A stretch of 64,000 nucleotides of DNA from a virus, in IMG/VR virus record IMGVR_UViG_3300031823_000001, positions 1 through 64,000 of that record. One strand, given 5' to 3'. Both the position numbers and the translations under genes were made by a program. The notes under the pieces are model-generated. The model made no database searches and was not told the DNA's origin. It was given only the letters and a program-made list of their open reading frames with translations. Position 1 is the stretch's first letter; every line of letters begins with the position of its first letter. This document shows, piece after piece, positions 7,118 through 14,893 of the stretch.

Positions 7118-7906
7118 TCAGGCGGCTTCCCGCATGAACGGGGGCACTTCTCTCTCGGGCCTGCGCCGCCAGCGCACGTTCGCCGTCCGGATGAACGCCT
7201 CGTCGTCGGTGACCAGGGCGAGCATCTGCGCCGCGTGAGCGTCCGCGTCAGGCAGGGAGCCCGGCGGGTGCGCGCAGTAGGTGGCGTCGCGCTCCTCGCC
7301 TATCTCCGGCATGAGGTCCACGTTGCCTGCCTGGCCACGGTTCCTGACCCGCCAGCGGCGCCCGGACGGGCCCCTGACCTCGAACCAGCCCTTGTCCTGG
7401 TAGCTCTCCCACTGCTCGTCGCTCAGCAGCGACCGCAGCAGCTCCAGGGCGCGGGATTCGGCCTGCTCGCGTTCCAGGCGCTGCTCCGCAGCCCTGGCCT
7501 CCGTCTCGGCCTGCCGCTCCCGGAGGCGCTCCCGGACCTCCCTGTCGCGCTCCTCGCGCTCGGCGCGCTGCTCCTCGGTCTCCTGGTAGGCCGTATTCCA
7601 CGTGACCCACTGGGTGCCGGTGCTGACGTAGGCGGTGCTCGTGGAGTAGTTGAAGGCGAGTGACCCGGCTGTGGTCGCGACCGCGCTGTTCCACGAGGTC
7701 CAGGCGGTGTCCGCCATCGTGACGGTGGTGCCCGTCGTCAAGCACCAGGCGAACCACGTCTGCCCTGGCGACCAGGAGCTGAAGGCCTCCTGCTTGAGCG
7801 GCTGGACAGCCGTCAGGTCCGCCAGCGTTCCCGCTGTCGGAGCCGGGAGCTGCTGCGCCAGTGCCTTTAGCGCCTGGTCAGCCAGGGCGGGTGCTGACCC
7901 TGCCAC
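7118..7906 (-). CDS. Coiled-coil protein with conserved C-terminal module
   Basis: 262 residues. N-terminal Ala/Thr/Trp-rich part (about 1-110), then a strongly charged heptad-like helix (about 111-160, EEQRAEREERDREVRERL), then a compact C-terminal module (SDEQWESYQDKGWFEV, RWRVRNRG, TYCAHP). That module I associate with actinophage and actinobacterial hypothetical proteins of unknown role. The N-terminal third resembles virion-surface sequence, so it may be a fusion. Confidence 0.7.
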   Translation of the reverse strand: MAGSAPALADQALKALAQQLPAPTAGTLADLTAVQPLKQEAFSSWSPGQTWFAWCLTTGTTVTMADTAWTSWNSAVATTAGSLAFNYSTSTAYVSTGTQWVTWNTAYQETEEQRAEREERDREVRERLRERQAETEARAAEQRLEREQAESRALELLRSLLSDEQWESYQDKGWFEVRGPSGRRWRVRNRGQAGNVDLMPEIGEERDATYCAHPPGSLPDADAHAAQMLALVTDDEAFIRTANVRWRRRPEREVPPFMREAA

Positions 7907-7907
7907 G

Positions 7908-8174
7908 TCAGCCGCCGACGAGCGGCTTGACGAGGATGATCCGCTCGGCGTCCGGGTCGAACTCCCGGATCTGCTCGCCCTGGTGGCCGTCCTTGCCCTC
8001 GGCCTTGTAGGCGAGGTAGCCCTTGCGGGTCAGCTCCCTGAACTGCTTCCTGGCCGCGTCCACCTCGTCCTTGTTGCGCCTGTCCCACATCTGGCGGACG
8101 TCGCCCGATCGGTCCAGGGTGCTCATGAGCCCGTGGTGCTCCGGCACGGTGATCTCAGTTTCCTGCACAGTCAT
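7908..8174 (-). CDS. Conserved 88-residue phage protein (internal start)
   Basis: The ATG at 8174 with GGAGGA upstream starts an 88-residue protein in the same frame as the HNH ORF. Core sequence: DRSGDVRQMWDRRNKDEVDA, then GKDGHQGEQIREFDPDAERI. I associate this with short actinophage proteins of unknown role found near head genes. The acidic, regular fold suggests an independent product. Confidence 0.66.
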   Translation of the reverse strand: MTVQETEITVPEHHGLMSTLDRSGDVRQMWDRRNKDEVDAARKQFRELTRKGYLAYKAEGKDGHQGEQIREFDPDAERIILVKPLVGG

Positions 8175-8612
8175 GTTTCCTCCGAAGGATTTACGCTGAT
8201 TACTGATGACGAACGGCCAACGTGCAGCCTTCCGCGTATTGCAAGGCCAGCAAGCAGGTCTCAGGTTCGACGGCCACTTGCTACCGCCTCGATACAGCGG
8301 CTTCACATGATCCATGTAGCGAGCCGCGTTGCCGCACATCCAGCAACGGCCACCGTAGTAAGCCCGCCGGGCCTGTCGTTGCTCCTCGGTGCAGTTCCCT
8401 GGCGCAGCCGCTTCTCTCGTCAGTCGCCGCTGGATGCTCTGCGCTTGCGTCTGAGGCTTCTGCTTCAGCACAGTGAGAGGAGCCGAGGTCAGCCTCTCCA
8501 GGAATGACTCGCGACAGGAAGCGCACTCGCGCGCGATACCTTTGCTTCCTTCGAAGCAAAATTCGGCTACCCGCCTTTCGCGTAGGCACATAATGCACCT
8601 CTTCTTGATCAC
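7908..8612 (-). CDS. HNH nuclease ORF reading in frame into the next gene
   Basis: 234 codons without a stop. Residues about 1-145 are an HNH protein: a Cys knuckle start (CIMCLRERR), CASC, then CWMCG, YMDHVKPLYRGG, NLRPACWPCN, giving the Zn and H-N-H pattern. The frame then runs through GGAGGAAAC, the ribosome site of the next gene, into its ATG at 8174. It may make a fusion, or two products by internal initiation. A homing-type nuclease inserted here that lost its stop would explain the layout. Confidence 0.78.
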   Translation of the reverse strand: MIKKRCIMCLRERRVAEFCFEGSKGIARECASCRESFLERLTSAPLTVLKQKPQTQAQSIQRRLTREAAAPGNCTEEQRQARRAYYGGRCWMCGNAARYMDHVKPLYRGGSKWPSNLRPACWPCNTRKAARWPFVISNQRKSFGGNMTVQETEITVPEHHGLMSTLDRSGDVRQMWDRRNKDEVDAARKQFRELTRKGYLAYKAEGKDGHQGEQIREFDPDAERIILVKPLVGG

Positions 8613-9157
8613 GGGAAGATCTCCTGTTCACCGCAGGACCGGCACAGGTAGGTCGTCCCCGGGGTGCACCAGGCTACGTCCAGCGGTACGCCGCACCCGT
8701 CGCACACCGACTTCACCGTCCGCGACCCGGCAGGCAGCTCCCCGGGGAGCACGTGCCCCGCCCTGGTGAGAGAACCGGAGCTGGTGAGGCGAGCCCTGGG
8801 CCAGGGCTCGCCGTTCATGCTGACGGTGCCCATCGCGACGGCGACCCGGAGAGCCTCCATGGCCGCGTCCCCGGGCGAAGCGTAGACCAGGCTGCCGTCC
8901 TCGCGGCGGCCGAACGGCACGCGCCCGTCGTCCGGGCCGGGCAGCTCCCGCTCGCGCCCGCTGCCTTCGAGGAGGGCAGAGGCGTTCCACACGGCCCATA
9001 CGGCCAGCGAGACACCCGACAGGATGAACACGGTCATGGTGGCCCAGTTGACCGCTCCCGCCGCCCACGCGGGGACCGGCAGCAGCGCCAGGAACTCCGT
9101 CAGGAAACTGATCAGGGCCCACTTCACTGCGTTGCGGCCAAGGGCCCGGCCCTTCAT
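8609..9157 (-). CDS. Membrane protein with C-terminal Zn ribbon
   Basis: 182 residues from the ATG that overlaps the upstream stop (ATGA). Two membrane helices near the start (about 10-32 and 38-58: FLTEFLALLPVPAWAAG, TVFILSGVSLAVWAVW), a soluble middle, and a Zn ribbon at the end (SVCDGCGVPL, YLCRSCGEQ). The ribbon probably lies in the cytoplasm. Function unknown. Confidence 0.74.
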   Translation of the reverse strand: MKGRALGRNAVKWALISFLTEFLALLPVPAWAAGAVNWATMTVFILSGVSLAVWAVWNASALLEGSGRERELPGPDDGRVPFGRREDGSLVYASPGDAAMEALRVAVAMGTVSMNGEPWPRARLTSSGSLTRAGHVLPGELPAGSRTVKSVCDGCGVPLDVAWCTPGTTYLCRSCGEQEIFP

Positions 9158-9393
9158 GACGGCTTCTCTTCCGGCCACCGGATCGTGATCTCAGTCGCCT
9201 TGTCGATCGTCGCGGTGACCTCGGCCGCACCGTCAGGCCTCAGGCCCAGCCGCTCCAGCATCGCCGCCCCGATGTAGGCGAGCAGGCTCCCGGTGCCGGC
9301 GAGCACCAGGCCCGGCTCGGATCCGCTGATGTCCGCCAGGACCTCGCCGATCGTGTAGTCGTCGAGTTCCCTCCGCACGTCCGGCGGGGTCAT
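9154..9393 (-). CDS. Hypothetical protein, 79 residues
   Basis: ATG overlaps the upstream TGA (ATGA). The start reads TPPDVRRELDDYTIGEVLADI, and a hydrophobic Gly/Leu-rich middle (PGLVLAGTGSLLAYIGA) could be a membrane or core helix. No family recognised. Confidence 0.68.
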   Translation of the reverse strand: MTPPDVRRELDDYTIGEVLADISGSEPGLVLAGTGSLLAYIGAAMLERLGLRPDGAAEVTATIDKATEITIRWPEEKPS

Positions 9394-10004
9394 GCCGTGG
9401 GGTCCTTCTTCAGCCTCCACGTCCTGAAGCCGGCGTGCTCCAGCGTCCCGCTGGCCTCGCCCTCCTGGAGCCATGCGTGAAGCACCTCGCGGGACGACGG
9501 GCCGTGCCGTCCGCTCAGTGCCATGAGTTCGGCGGCCCTCAGCCCCTCCGGGTGCTTCGCGAGGTTCTCCAGGGCTATCTCCTGCCAGCGCAGGCGCCGG
9601 TCTTCCTGCGGCTGGCTCTTCAGCAGTACCAGCAGCCCGGTGATGGCGTCCTGGGCCGCCTGCACCAGCGGCTCGGTGTCCTCCAGCAGGTCCTCCGCGC
9701 AGGCAGCCCCTGAGCTCTCCAGCTTCTCCTTGGCCATGACCCACGACTCCACGGCGATCTGCGCCATCGCGGGGCTCGCGCAGATATCCGCCGCACGAGC
9801 CACGAACAGCGGCTGCGGTATACGCCGCACGTCGTTGTCCGACGCGTGCAGGTGCTCGGCCGCCGCCCACTTCGCTGCCTGCTCCCGCTCCTGCGTAGTC
9901 CAGGTGGCGATCACCTCGGCGGGGATCATCACCCCGGCGACCAGGCTGAGGATGTCAGCCAGGACCTCCGGGATTGTCTCGGTCTTTTCCGCTTCAGGAG
10001 GCAT
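9390..10004 (-). CDS. Hypothetical protein with winged-helix-like C terminus
   Basis: 204 residues, mainly helical. The last 70 residues (LENLAKHPEGLRAAELMALS, SSREVLHAWLQEGEASGTLE, FRTWRLKK) have the pattern of a winged helix: helix, recognition-like helix, short wing. A DNA-binding role is possible. Overlaps the upstream gene end by 11 bases. Confidence 0.68.
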   Translation of the reverse strand: MPPEAEKTETIPEVLADILSLVAGVMIPAEVIATWTTQEREQAAKWAAAEHLHASDNDVRRIPQPLFVARAADICASPAMAQIAVESWVMAKEKLESSGAACAEDLLEDTEPLVQAAQDAITGLLVLLKSQPQEDRRLRWQEIALENLAKHPEGLRAAELMALSGRHGPSSREVLHAWLQEGEASGTLEHAGFRTWRLKKDPTA

Positions 10005-10527
10005 CTGACTTTCCCTCTCCCGTCGTCCACTTGCCGAACGCCCTGTGCGCCGCGCCTGACTTCAGCCAGGTCTCGTAGGCGTCGGTCTCTTCTGGCGTCC
10101 CGAAGCGCAGCTCAAGGTAGCGCCTGTGCTCCTGGAAGCCGGGCCACTGCACGGTGACTGCGGGGCCCGGCCCGGCGATAATCCCGTCGGCCTCCTGCGT
10201 GCCCTCGTCCCGTCCGGGGGCGCTCAGGCCCCACGACTCGCGGATGAATTCCAGGGCCTCGTCTATGTCTGCCGCCCTGCACTCGCGGGGTGCGTCCTGG
10301 CTGTTGGAGTGCTGGACCTGGGTGCTCGCCCAGATCTCTCCGTCCGCCTCGCGCAGGTGCACCCTGAGCTGCGGGGCCGCGTACTTCCCGAACCCGCTTA
10401 CGTCGCCTCCGCCTTCGTTGAGTACCGCCGCCTCGCGGGCGGTGAGCGGCCGGTCGCCCCAGGCGAGAATGACATCGCCTTCCCTCCACGGGGGAGCCGG
10501 GGCTGTCCTGCCTTCTCCTGCGTCCAC
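9994..10527 (-). CDS. Hypothetical protein, 177 residues
   Basis: GTG start sharing a base with the upstream TAG. No membrane segment or known motif. Mixed alpha/beta with acidic middle (SAPGRDEGTQEADG). Part of the overlapped minus-strand operon. Confidence 0.66.
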   Translation of the reverse strand: MDAGEGRTAPAPPWREGDVILAWGDRPLTAREAAVLNEGGGDVSGFGKYAAPQLRVHLREADGEIWASTQVQHSNSQDAPRECRAADIDEALEFIRESWGLSAPGRDEGTQEADGIIAGPGPAVTVQWPGFQEHRRYLELRFGTPEETDAYETWLKSGAAHRAFGKWTTGEGKSDAS

Positions 10528-10925
10528 TACGCCATCTCCCTCCGCAGGCGCTCAGCCTGCGCCCGTCCCTTGCGCTGCACCCGGGGCGAGGAGGAGCCGC
10601 AGAGACCGCACGAGTACTCGCCGCCCAGGGCCCACCACACCGGCCTGTGGGGGTGCGGCACCAGCCGCCACGGAGCTGTCGTCATGTTGAGCCGCAGCTC
10701 CGTCGCCCAGGCCCGCGCGAACGTCCGGTACTTCACCCGTCCTCCAGGTGTATCGTCTATCCCGACGAGAATACCAATAAAGCCTGTATTCCAGCTATGT
10801 TCTCGCAGCCATTTCCGGCATTCGCACCGGCAGCAGTACGTCGAGAACGCGTAGTGATCGTGCAGCCGCCGCTCGTGCCCGCATCCCGGCCTGCGGCAGC
10901 GCCTCGTGTCCTGGCTCGGCTTCAC
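10527..10925 (-). CDS. Zn-finger protein with internal promoter and internal start
   Basis: 132 residues. The N-terminal part is a compact Zn finger (CRRPGCGHERRLHDH, YCCRCECRKW) that could be a whole protein. The coding sequence then runs through a copy of the promoter element (10768-10790, coding NTGFIGILVG). A GTG at 10736 with GGAGG upstream would give a 69-residue C-terminal product. Two Cys follow later (YSCGLCGSSS). Confidence 0.66.
   Translation of the reverse strand: MKPSQDTRRCRRPGCGHERRLHDHYAFSTYCCRCECRKWLREHSWNTGFIGILVGIDDTPGGRVKYRTFARAWATELRLNMTTAPWRLVPHPHRPVWWALGGEYSCGLCGSSSPRVQRKGRAQAERLRREMA
10768..10790 (-). promoter_or_regulatory. Intragenic copy of the conserved element
   Basis: Minus strand: ATACAGGCTTTATTGGTATTCT, with TATTCT as the -10-like box. 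It lies inside the gene 10527-10925 and points at its internal GTG (10736), which has its own ribosome site. Confidence 0.5.
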
Positions 10926-10946
10926 GCGGCCATGTAACCACGCCGG

Positions 10947-11516
10947 TCACCCGATCCGCCTGATCACTACGAACGCGCCCTCGGCGCTCTCCCCGGGGCG
11001 CACCTCGAACGACCCGGCGTCCAGCAGCGCGATGGCATGCCCCGGGACGGTCTCGGCGAACTGCTTGCGGCTCCAGTCCCAGCGCTCCTGAGCCCACCCG
11101 GCGTCCACCGGCACGCTCAGCCCCCCGCCGTACAGGAACAGCACCGTGTCTCCCTCCAGCGCCCACGCCCCGCCGGCCTCCACGGCCGTCAGCGGGCCGA
11201 ACTCCCGGTCCGCCTCCTCCAGCGGCTGCACGCGCCACTTGTCGCCCATCTTCGCCCTGGCCGTCGCGTCGTAGCAGAACACCAGGCCGCTGCCGGGACC
11301 GCCCGCCTCCAGCCACGGGTAGCCCGCACGGTCGAGCCAGACGCCGGGCGGCGCTTCCTGCCGCTCCCCGTTCTCGGGCTCCAGCAGGTCCGTCCGGAAC
11401 CAGTCGAGCGTCCCGTTGTCGAACTGCACCCTCGCCCTGCCCGCCTCGGGGATCACCGCGACCACCTCGCCGTGGAGTTTCCCCGCGTAAACGACGCGCA
11501 TGCCCTCTTCGATCAC
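10947..11516 (-). CDS. Hypothetical protein with SH3-like N terminus
   Basis: 189 residues from a GTG. The first 45 residues (MRVVYAGKLHGEVVAVIPEA, RARVQFDNGTLDWFRTDLLE) have the short beta-strand pattern of an SH3-like or KOW-like barrel. The rest is mixed and ends in FVVIRRIG. No function known. Confidence 0.68.
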   Translation of the reverse strand: MIEEGMRVVYAGKLHGEVVAVIPEAGRARVQFDNGTLDWFRTDLLEPENGERQEAPPGVWLDRAGYPWLEAGGPGSGLVFCYDATARAKMGDKWRVQPLEEADREFGPLTAVEAGGAWALEGDTVLFLYGGGLSVPVDAGWAQERWDWSRKQFAETVPGHAIALLDAGSFEVRPGESAEGAFVVIRRIG

Positions 11517-11523
11517 CTACAGT

Positions 11524-11802
11524 TCACCGCCGTACCCCGAACGCGAACGGGTTCCGGATCTCCATCGGGACCCTCGACCAGTCGATCGTGAGAACGGTGA
11601 CGGTCCCGTCTGTGCTGATCGTCGCCTCCTCCTCGGTGAGGTTCTCGATCAGCAGGTCGAGCACCTCCGACAGCGCGATTCGCCTGCTGTCTACGTGGGT
11701 GATGCCTGCCGTGCGCGGCGGCAGCTTCCAGTAGGTGCTCAGCCGGAACGACACGGGCGCCTGGACGCGCTCCTGTGCCTGCTCTGTGGGTGACTCGCTC
11801 AT
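11524..11802 (-). CDS. Hypothetical protein, 92 residues
   Basis: The ATG overlaps the stop of the upstream gene (ATGA). Acidic helix ALSEVLDLLIENLTEEEA and a beta hairpin (STDGTVTVLTIDWSRVP). No recognised family. Confidence 0.66.
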   Translation of the reverse strand: MSESPTEQAQERVQAPVSFRLSTYWKLPPRTAGITHVDSRRIALSEVLDLLIENLTEEEATISTDGTVTVLTIDWSRVPMEIRNPFAFGVRR

Positions 11803-12203
11803 GTTGCTCTCCTGTTCAGGTCGTACGTCTGGGTTTGCAGCGCTGCCACGGCGAGGCCCGCAGGGTTCTGCGCCCCCTGGGCGATGAGCGCCAGCACCGC
11901 CCGGTAAAGCTCGTCTTCCATCGCCAGCGCCCGGTCCGGCTCCTTCACCGAATGGGCGGCGACCCGCCGCACCATCTCCAGGACGTGCTTCACTGCCGCC
12001 GCCCCGTCGCCCAGGATGCGCCCGCCGGACAGCAGGTAGACGGTGACCGACCCGCCGCCGGTCCGCTCGGAAGTCTTGTCGATCGCCATCGTCGCGTGGT
12101 TCTTGCAGGCGTGCGCCGCCGGGGATTCCGGGACATCCCGGGTGACCAGGTACAGCGCCCCCGAGTGGCAGAAGTCGCACGCCGGGCCGTCACCCCGGGC
12201 CAT
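11799..12203 (-). CDS. Zn-knuckle protein, 134 residues
   Basis: Begins with CDFCHSGAL and continues to HACKNHATMA, giving a C-x2-C...H-x-C-x2-H site like a small treble-clef Zn finger. A helical C-terminal half follows (VLEMVRRVAAHSVKEP). Coupled to both neighbours by short overlaps. Confidence 0.7.
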   Translation of the reverse strand: MARGDGPACDFCHSGALYLVTRDVPESPAAHACKNHATMAIDKTSERTGGGSVTVYLLSGGRILGDGAAAVKHVLEMVRRVAAHSVKEPDRALAMEDELYRAVLALIAQGAQNPAGLAVAALQTQTYDLNRRAT

Positions 12204-12417
12204 AGACGCCCGCCTCGCGGAGCCCGTCTATCTCGTTCAGGCACCTGACGGCAGCGTCCCGGTGGCTCAGGGTCGCCAGGAAGAGGCGGTGCCGCTGCCA
12301 GAACGCCAGCCAGGGCGTCTGGGCGTGCAGGTCCAGGCATTCCTCCATCAGGCTGAACTGGTACTCGGATTCCGCCAGCAGCGCCTCGACCTGGCCGAGG
12401 ACCTCGTCCCTGTTCAC
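12190..12417 (-). CDS. Helical hypothetical protein, 75 residues
   Basis: GTG start in a GTGA overlap. Almost entirely helical (VLGQVEALLAESEYQFSLME, AAVRCLNEIDGLREA). No family recognised. Confidence 0.66.
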   Translation of the reverse strand: MNRDEVLGQVEALLAESEYQFSLMEECLDLHAQTPWLAFWQRHRLFLATLSHRDAAVRCLNEIDGLREAGVYGPG

Positions 12418-12818
12418 CGGCAGTTCCCGTTGTGCGGGCAGTGCTGGCAGCAGCAGCCGTCCGGGTAGTCCTCGTTGTGCGCGGTGACCTCTGTGATGCC
12501 GTTGACGCCGCGCGCCAGGTAGTAGGCCACTTCGTCCGCCAGCCGGTCGTCCACCTTCACCAGCAGGTACGTCGTCTGGCGGGCGGCCAGCTCGGCGCGG
12601 CCCGCGTCGGTGACCGCGTAGGTCGCTCCCCGGCCGTCGCGGCTGACCTTCATGAAGCCGGCGCGGGCCAGGAGGCTGGCCATCGCCGCGACCCGCTGGC
12701 TGGAGGTGCCGAGCATCCTGGCGGCTTCCTTCGGGGTGACGTCCGGGCCGCCGTACGACTCGACGATGCGCATCAGGTTGCGGTCCTCGCTGGTGAACCC
12801 GTCGCTGTTCCCGCTCAC
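12414..12818 (-). CDS. Winged-helix DNA-binding protein, MarR/ArsR-like
   Basis: 134 residues from a GTG overlapping the upstream stop. Helix-turn-helix at about residues 26-60 (VTPKEAARMLGTSSQRVAA, MASLLARAGFMKV) followed by a wing (DGRGATYAVTDAGRAELA), typical of MarR-like regulators. A Cys cluster at the C terminus (CCCQHCPHNGNC) may bind metal. Likely a phage regulator, with operators unknown. Confidence 0.76.
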   Translation of the reverse strand: MSGNSDGFTSEDRNLMRIVESYGGPDVTPKEAARMLGTSSQRVAAMASLLARAGFMKVSRDGRGATYAVTDAGRAELAARQTTYLLVKVDDRLADEVAYYLARGVNGITEVTAHNEDYPDGCCCQHCPHNGNCR

Positions 12819-13054
12819 CGCATTGCCCTCTCCCCGGCCCACAGCACCGCCTCGGTCTCGGGGTCCACGACGTAGAGCTGGGTGCCCGTCCCTGCCTCGT
12901 GGTTCGCTACCTGGATGGCGATCTCCAGGGTGAAGGTCTTCAGGCTGTGCCCTGCCCTGTCCAGCCTGAACTTGTCGCCGTCGGCGTAGCGAAGTTCGTA
13001 CTGCTTGTCGTTGGGGGACCTGGTGACCCGGACCGGGCCGCCGAAGATGCTCAT
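12815..13054 (-). CDS. Hypothetical protein, 79 residues
   Basis: Small beta-rich protein (VRVTRSPNDKQYELRYADGD, TQLYVVDPETEAVLWA). No known motif. It overlaps the winged-helix gene start. Confidence 0.66.
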   Translation of the reverse strand: MSIFGGPVRVTRSPNDKQYELRYADGDKFRLDRAGHSLKTFTLEIAIQVANHEAGTGTQLYVVDPETEAVLWAGERAMR

Positions 13055-13073
13055 CGGACTTCCTCTCCGTCGC

Positions 13074-13247
13074 TCAGTGCAGCCGCTGGGCGACGAGCAC
13101 GAGCAGCGTGATCACGGCGGCGTTGAACAGGAGGGTGAAGACCGCCACCCCGGGGGTGACCGGCTTGCGCGGCTTCCCGGTAAAGGCGATCGTCGCGACC
13201 ACGTCTGCGGCCAGCCAGCCGGTGAGTGCGTACAGGAACCAGACCAT
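13074..13247 (-). CDS. 57-residue two-helix membrane protein
   Basis: ATG at 13247. Two hydrophobic segments (MVWFLYALTGWLAADVVA and VAVFTLLFNAAVITLLVLVA) around a basic loop GKPRKP. The size and two-helix hairpin shape are holin-like, but many small phage membrane proteins look the same. Confidence 0.66.
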   Translation of the reverse strand: MVWFLYALTGWLAADVVATIAFTGKPRKPVTPGVAVFTLLFNAAVITLLVLVAQRLH

Positions 13248-13248
13248 T

Positions 13249-13473
13249 TCAGATCTCTCCTCGGGGTGCGTCGGGAAGGGCCGCCACGTAGGCGGCCCTG
13301 GTGCGCCAGTGGATGCCGCACGTGTTGCAGCGGACCAGCGAGTAGTCGCTGGGGGTGAAGTGGTAGCCGTTGAAGGCGCTGTAGTTGCCGTAGCGGACTA
13401 CGACGTCCCAGGTCGTCTTGTGGGCCTTGTCGGTGCAGGCGTACTTGCGCGGGGGCTCGTAGATGCGCGGCAT
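13249..13473 (-). CDS. Zn-knuckle protein, 74 residues
   Basis: Contains YACTDKAH and VRCNTCGIHWRTRAA, suggesting one Cys/His metal site. The GIHWRTRAA segment resembles GIRWRTRDAA in 5002-5295. Overlaps the long end of the gene at 13398-13682. Confidence 0.66.
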   Translation of the reverse strand: MPRIYEPPRKYACTDKAHKTTWDVVVRYGNYSAFNGYHFTPSDYSLVRCNTCGIHWRTRAAYVAALPDAPRGEI

Positions 13474-13682
13474 AACACGACCACCTCGACGAAGTCGGAG
13501 GTGGTCGGCACCGCCGTATCGTCCCCGTCACGGCAGAGGACGATGTGGCGGTGATTCGTGCAGCCCGGGTACTCCGGCAGGATCTCCGTCACGGTCGCGG
13601 TGTACGCGGTGCCGTCCCACCAGGCCTCGACGCGGCTGCCGGCGGCGAGCGGGGTCCCCCGGCAGTCGGTTACCTCGCTCAT
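13398..13682 (-). CDS. Small beta-domain protein with run-on C terminus
   Basis: 94 residues. The part up to FVEVVV (about residue 69) resembles the end of the neighbouring gene 13679-13915 (FVEVIV*). After that, a Pro/Thr/Arg tail overlaps the next gene by about 75 bases. The tail looks off-frame, as if the original stop was lost. Function unknown. Confidence 0.6.
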   Translation of the reverse strand: MSEVTDCRGTPLAAGSRVEAWWDGTAYTATVTEILPEYPGCTNHRHIVLCRDGDDTAVPTTSDFVEVVVLCRASTSPRASTPAPTRPTRRPGTS

Positions 13683-13915
13683 ACGATCACCTCGACGAAT
13701 GGCTCCGCCGCCCCGGTGAAGTGCGGCAGCCCTGCCCCGCGCCCGATGACGCCCCAGTCCACTCGCCTCACCTGCATGAACCCGTCGGTGTGCAGGCCCG
13801 GCACGGGCTCGGTGCCGCGCGGGTGGTGGATGTAGTCGCCTGGCCGGGGCACCGGCCCGTCGTAGTCCCGCACATCGGCGACGAGCATGTTGCCCTCGGT
13901 GATGATAAGCCTCAT
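13679..13915 (-). CDS. Small beta-domain protein, paralogue of its neighbour
   Basis: 78 residues. Beta-rich (MRLIITEGNMLVADVRDYDG, RPGDYIHHPR) ending in EPFVEVIV. The shared FVEV-V ending and adjacent position suggest tandem duplication with 13398-13682. Confidence 0.66.
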   Translation of the reverse strand: MRLIITEGNMLVADVRDYDGPVPRPGDYIHHPRGTEPVPGLHTDGFMQVRRVDWGVIGRGAGLPHFTGAAEPFVEVIV

Positions 13916-13916
13916 G

Positions 13917-14111
13917 TCACTCTCCCTCTTCGAGCAGCGCGTCCAGCATGGAGCCGCCGCTGAACAGCAGGTCGCAGAACACGTCGTCGGCCGGTTCGAC
14001 GTGGTGCCAGTTCCCGTCCTCGCCCGCGTAGACGGGGAACCCGCACCTCTTGTGCACGAAGATGTCGGCGCCTTCGTCGATGTCGGCGCCTTCGTCCGCC
14101 CCGGTGCTCAT
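13917..14111 (-). CDS. Acidic 64-residue protein
   Basis: Begins with a short tandem repeat (DEGADI twice; the DNA repeats an 18-base unit). HKRCGFPVYAGEDGNWHH and VFCDLL give two Cys and three His. Function unknown. Confidence 0.62.
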   Translation of the reverse strand: MSTGADEGADIDEGADIFVHKRCGFPVYAGEDGNWHHVEPADDVFCDLLFSGGSMLDALLEEGE

Positions 14112-14371
14112 GCGATCACCTGGAGGTACGGGACGGTGTCCGCCTGGAGGGATACGACGATGGCCGGGACCTTGATCACCGGCTGGCCGTCTTCTTCGGC
14201 GACGAGGACGATCTCGTCGCCTTCCCTGATCAGGGCGGTCACTGTCCGCCAGTGGGCCGGGGTGATGGGAATGTCGAAGTCGCCCGGGATGCCCTCCTGT
14301 CCCCGTGCGACGATGATCATGGCGTCGGCTACGGGAACGTAGATAGGGACGATCGGGGCTGCGGCTTCCAT
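14108..14371 (-). CDS. Small beta-rich protein, tandem family member 1
   Basis: 87 residues. TALIREGDEIVLVAEEDGQP, then a strand-rich end (TVPYLQVIA). The layout weakly matches the two following genes, suggesting an eroded tandem family. Coupled by ATGA overlap. Confidence 0.64.
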   Translation of the reverse strand: MEAAAPIVPIYVPVADAMIIVARGQEGIPGDFDIPITPAHWRTVTALIREGDEIVLVAEEDGQPVIKVPAIVVSLQADTVPYLQVIA

Positions 14372-14595
14372 CAGTTCACCTCCACCGTGATCGTCCAGTC
14401 GTGGCCGGCCTCGATGACGGTGCAGGGAACTTCCCTGCCGTCTACTTCGAGTACCGCCTGCACCCCGGGGAGTGCTTCTGTGATCACGTCCCAGGCGCCC
14501 CGGTAATGCGGGAGCGTCGCGGTTATCTCGCCCGGCCCGGTCTGGGCGAGGCTGGCCCTGAAGCCGAAGACCCCGATGCTGATCCTGTCCGCCAT
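14371..14595 (-). CDS. Small beta-rich protein, tandem family member 2
   Basis: 74 residues. DVITEALPGVQAVLEVDG and HDWTITVEVN align with DFITRAVPGAAVTVTIAG and DYVTVVEF of the next gene, so the two are paralogues. No known function. Confidence 0.68.
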   Translation of the reverse strand: MADRISIGVFGFRASLAQTGPGEITATLPHYRGAWDVITEALPGVQAVLEVDGREVPCTVIEAGHDWTITVEVN

Positions 14596-14816
14596 CAGAA
14601 CTCGACCACCGTTACGTAGTCGCCGGGGTCGGTGGCCCGGATGCGGCCCTCGTACGCCGCCCCGGCGATCGTGACGGTCACTGCCGCCCCGGGGACGGCC
14701 CTGGTGATGAAGTCCAGTACGTCCGTGGTGGGGAGCAGCTCGCAGACAAGCTCGGAGTCCAGTGCTCCCCTGACCCGGGCCAGGACTTCAGAGTCCCCGA
14801 TCTTGATTCTTGCCAT
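14595..14816 (-). CDS. Small beta-rich protein, tandem family member 3
   Basis: 73 residues, first gene after the promoter element at 14852-14873, with GGGAGG before the ATG. Paralogue of 14371-14595 through FITRAVPGAAVTVTIAG and the strand at the end. Function unknown. Confidence 0.7.
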   Translation of the reverse strand: MARIKIGDSEVLARVRGALDSELVCELLPTTDVLDFITRAVPGAAVTVTIAGAAYEGRIRATDPGDYVTVVEF

Positions 14817-14851
14817 CGGTGCCTCCCGGCGCTCGGTTTCCTTGCAAGCCC

Positions 14852-14873
14852 AGGATACAGCTTTTCTTGATAA
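14852..14873 (-). promoter_or_regulatory. Conserved promoter-like element, reverse use
   Basis: Minus strand: TTATCAAGAAAAGC then TGTATCCT, with TATCCT (14857-14852) facing the gene at 14816. The other end reads TAAAGC and lacks the final T. Confidence 0.62.
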
Positions 14874-14893
14874 AGCCAAAGGGGTTAGGTGAA

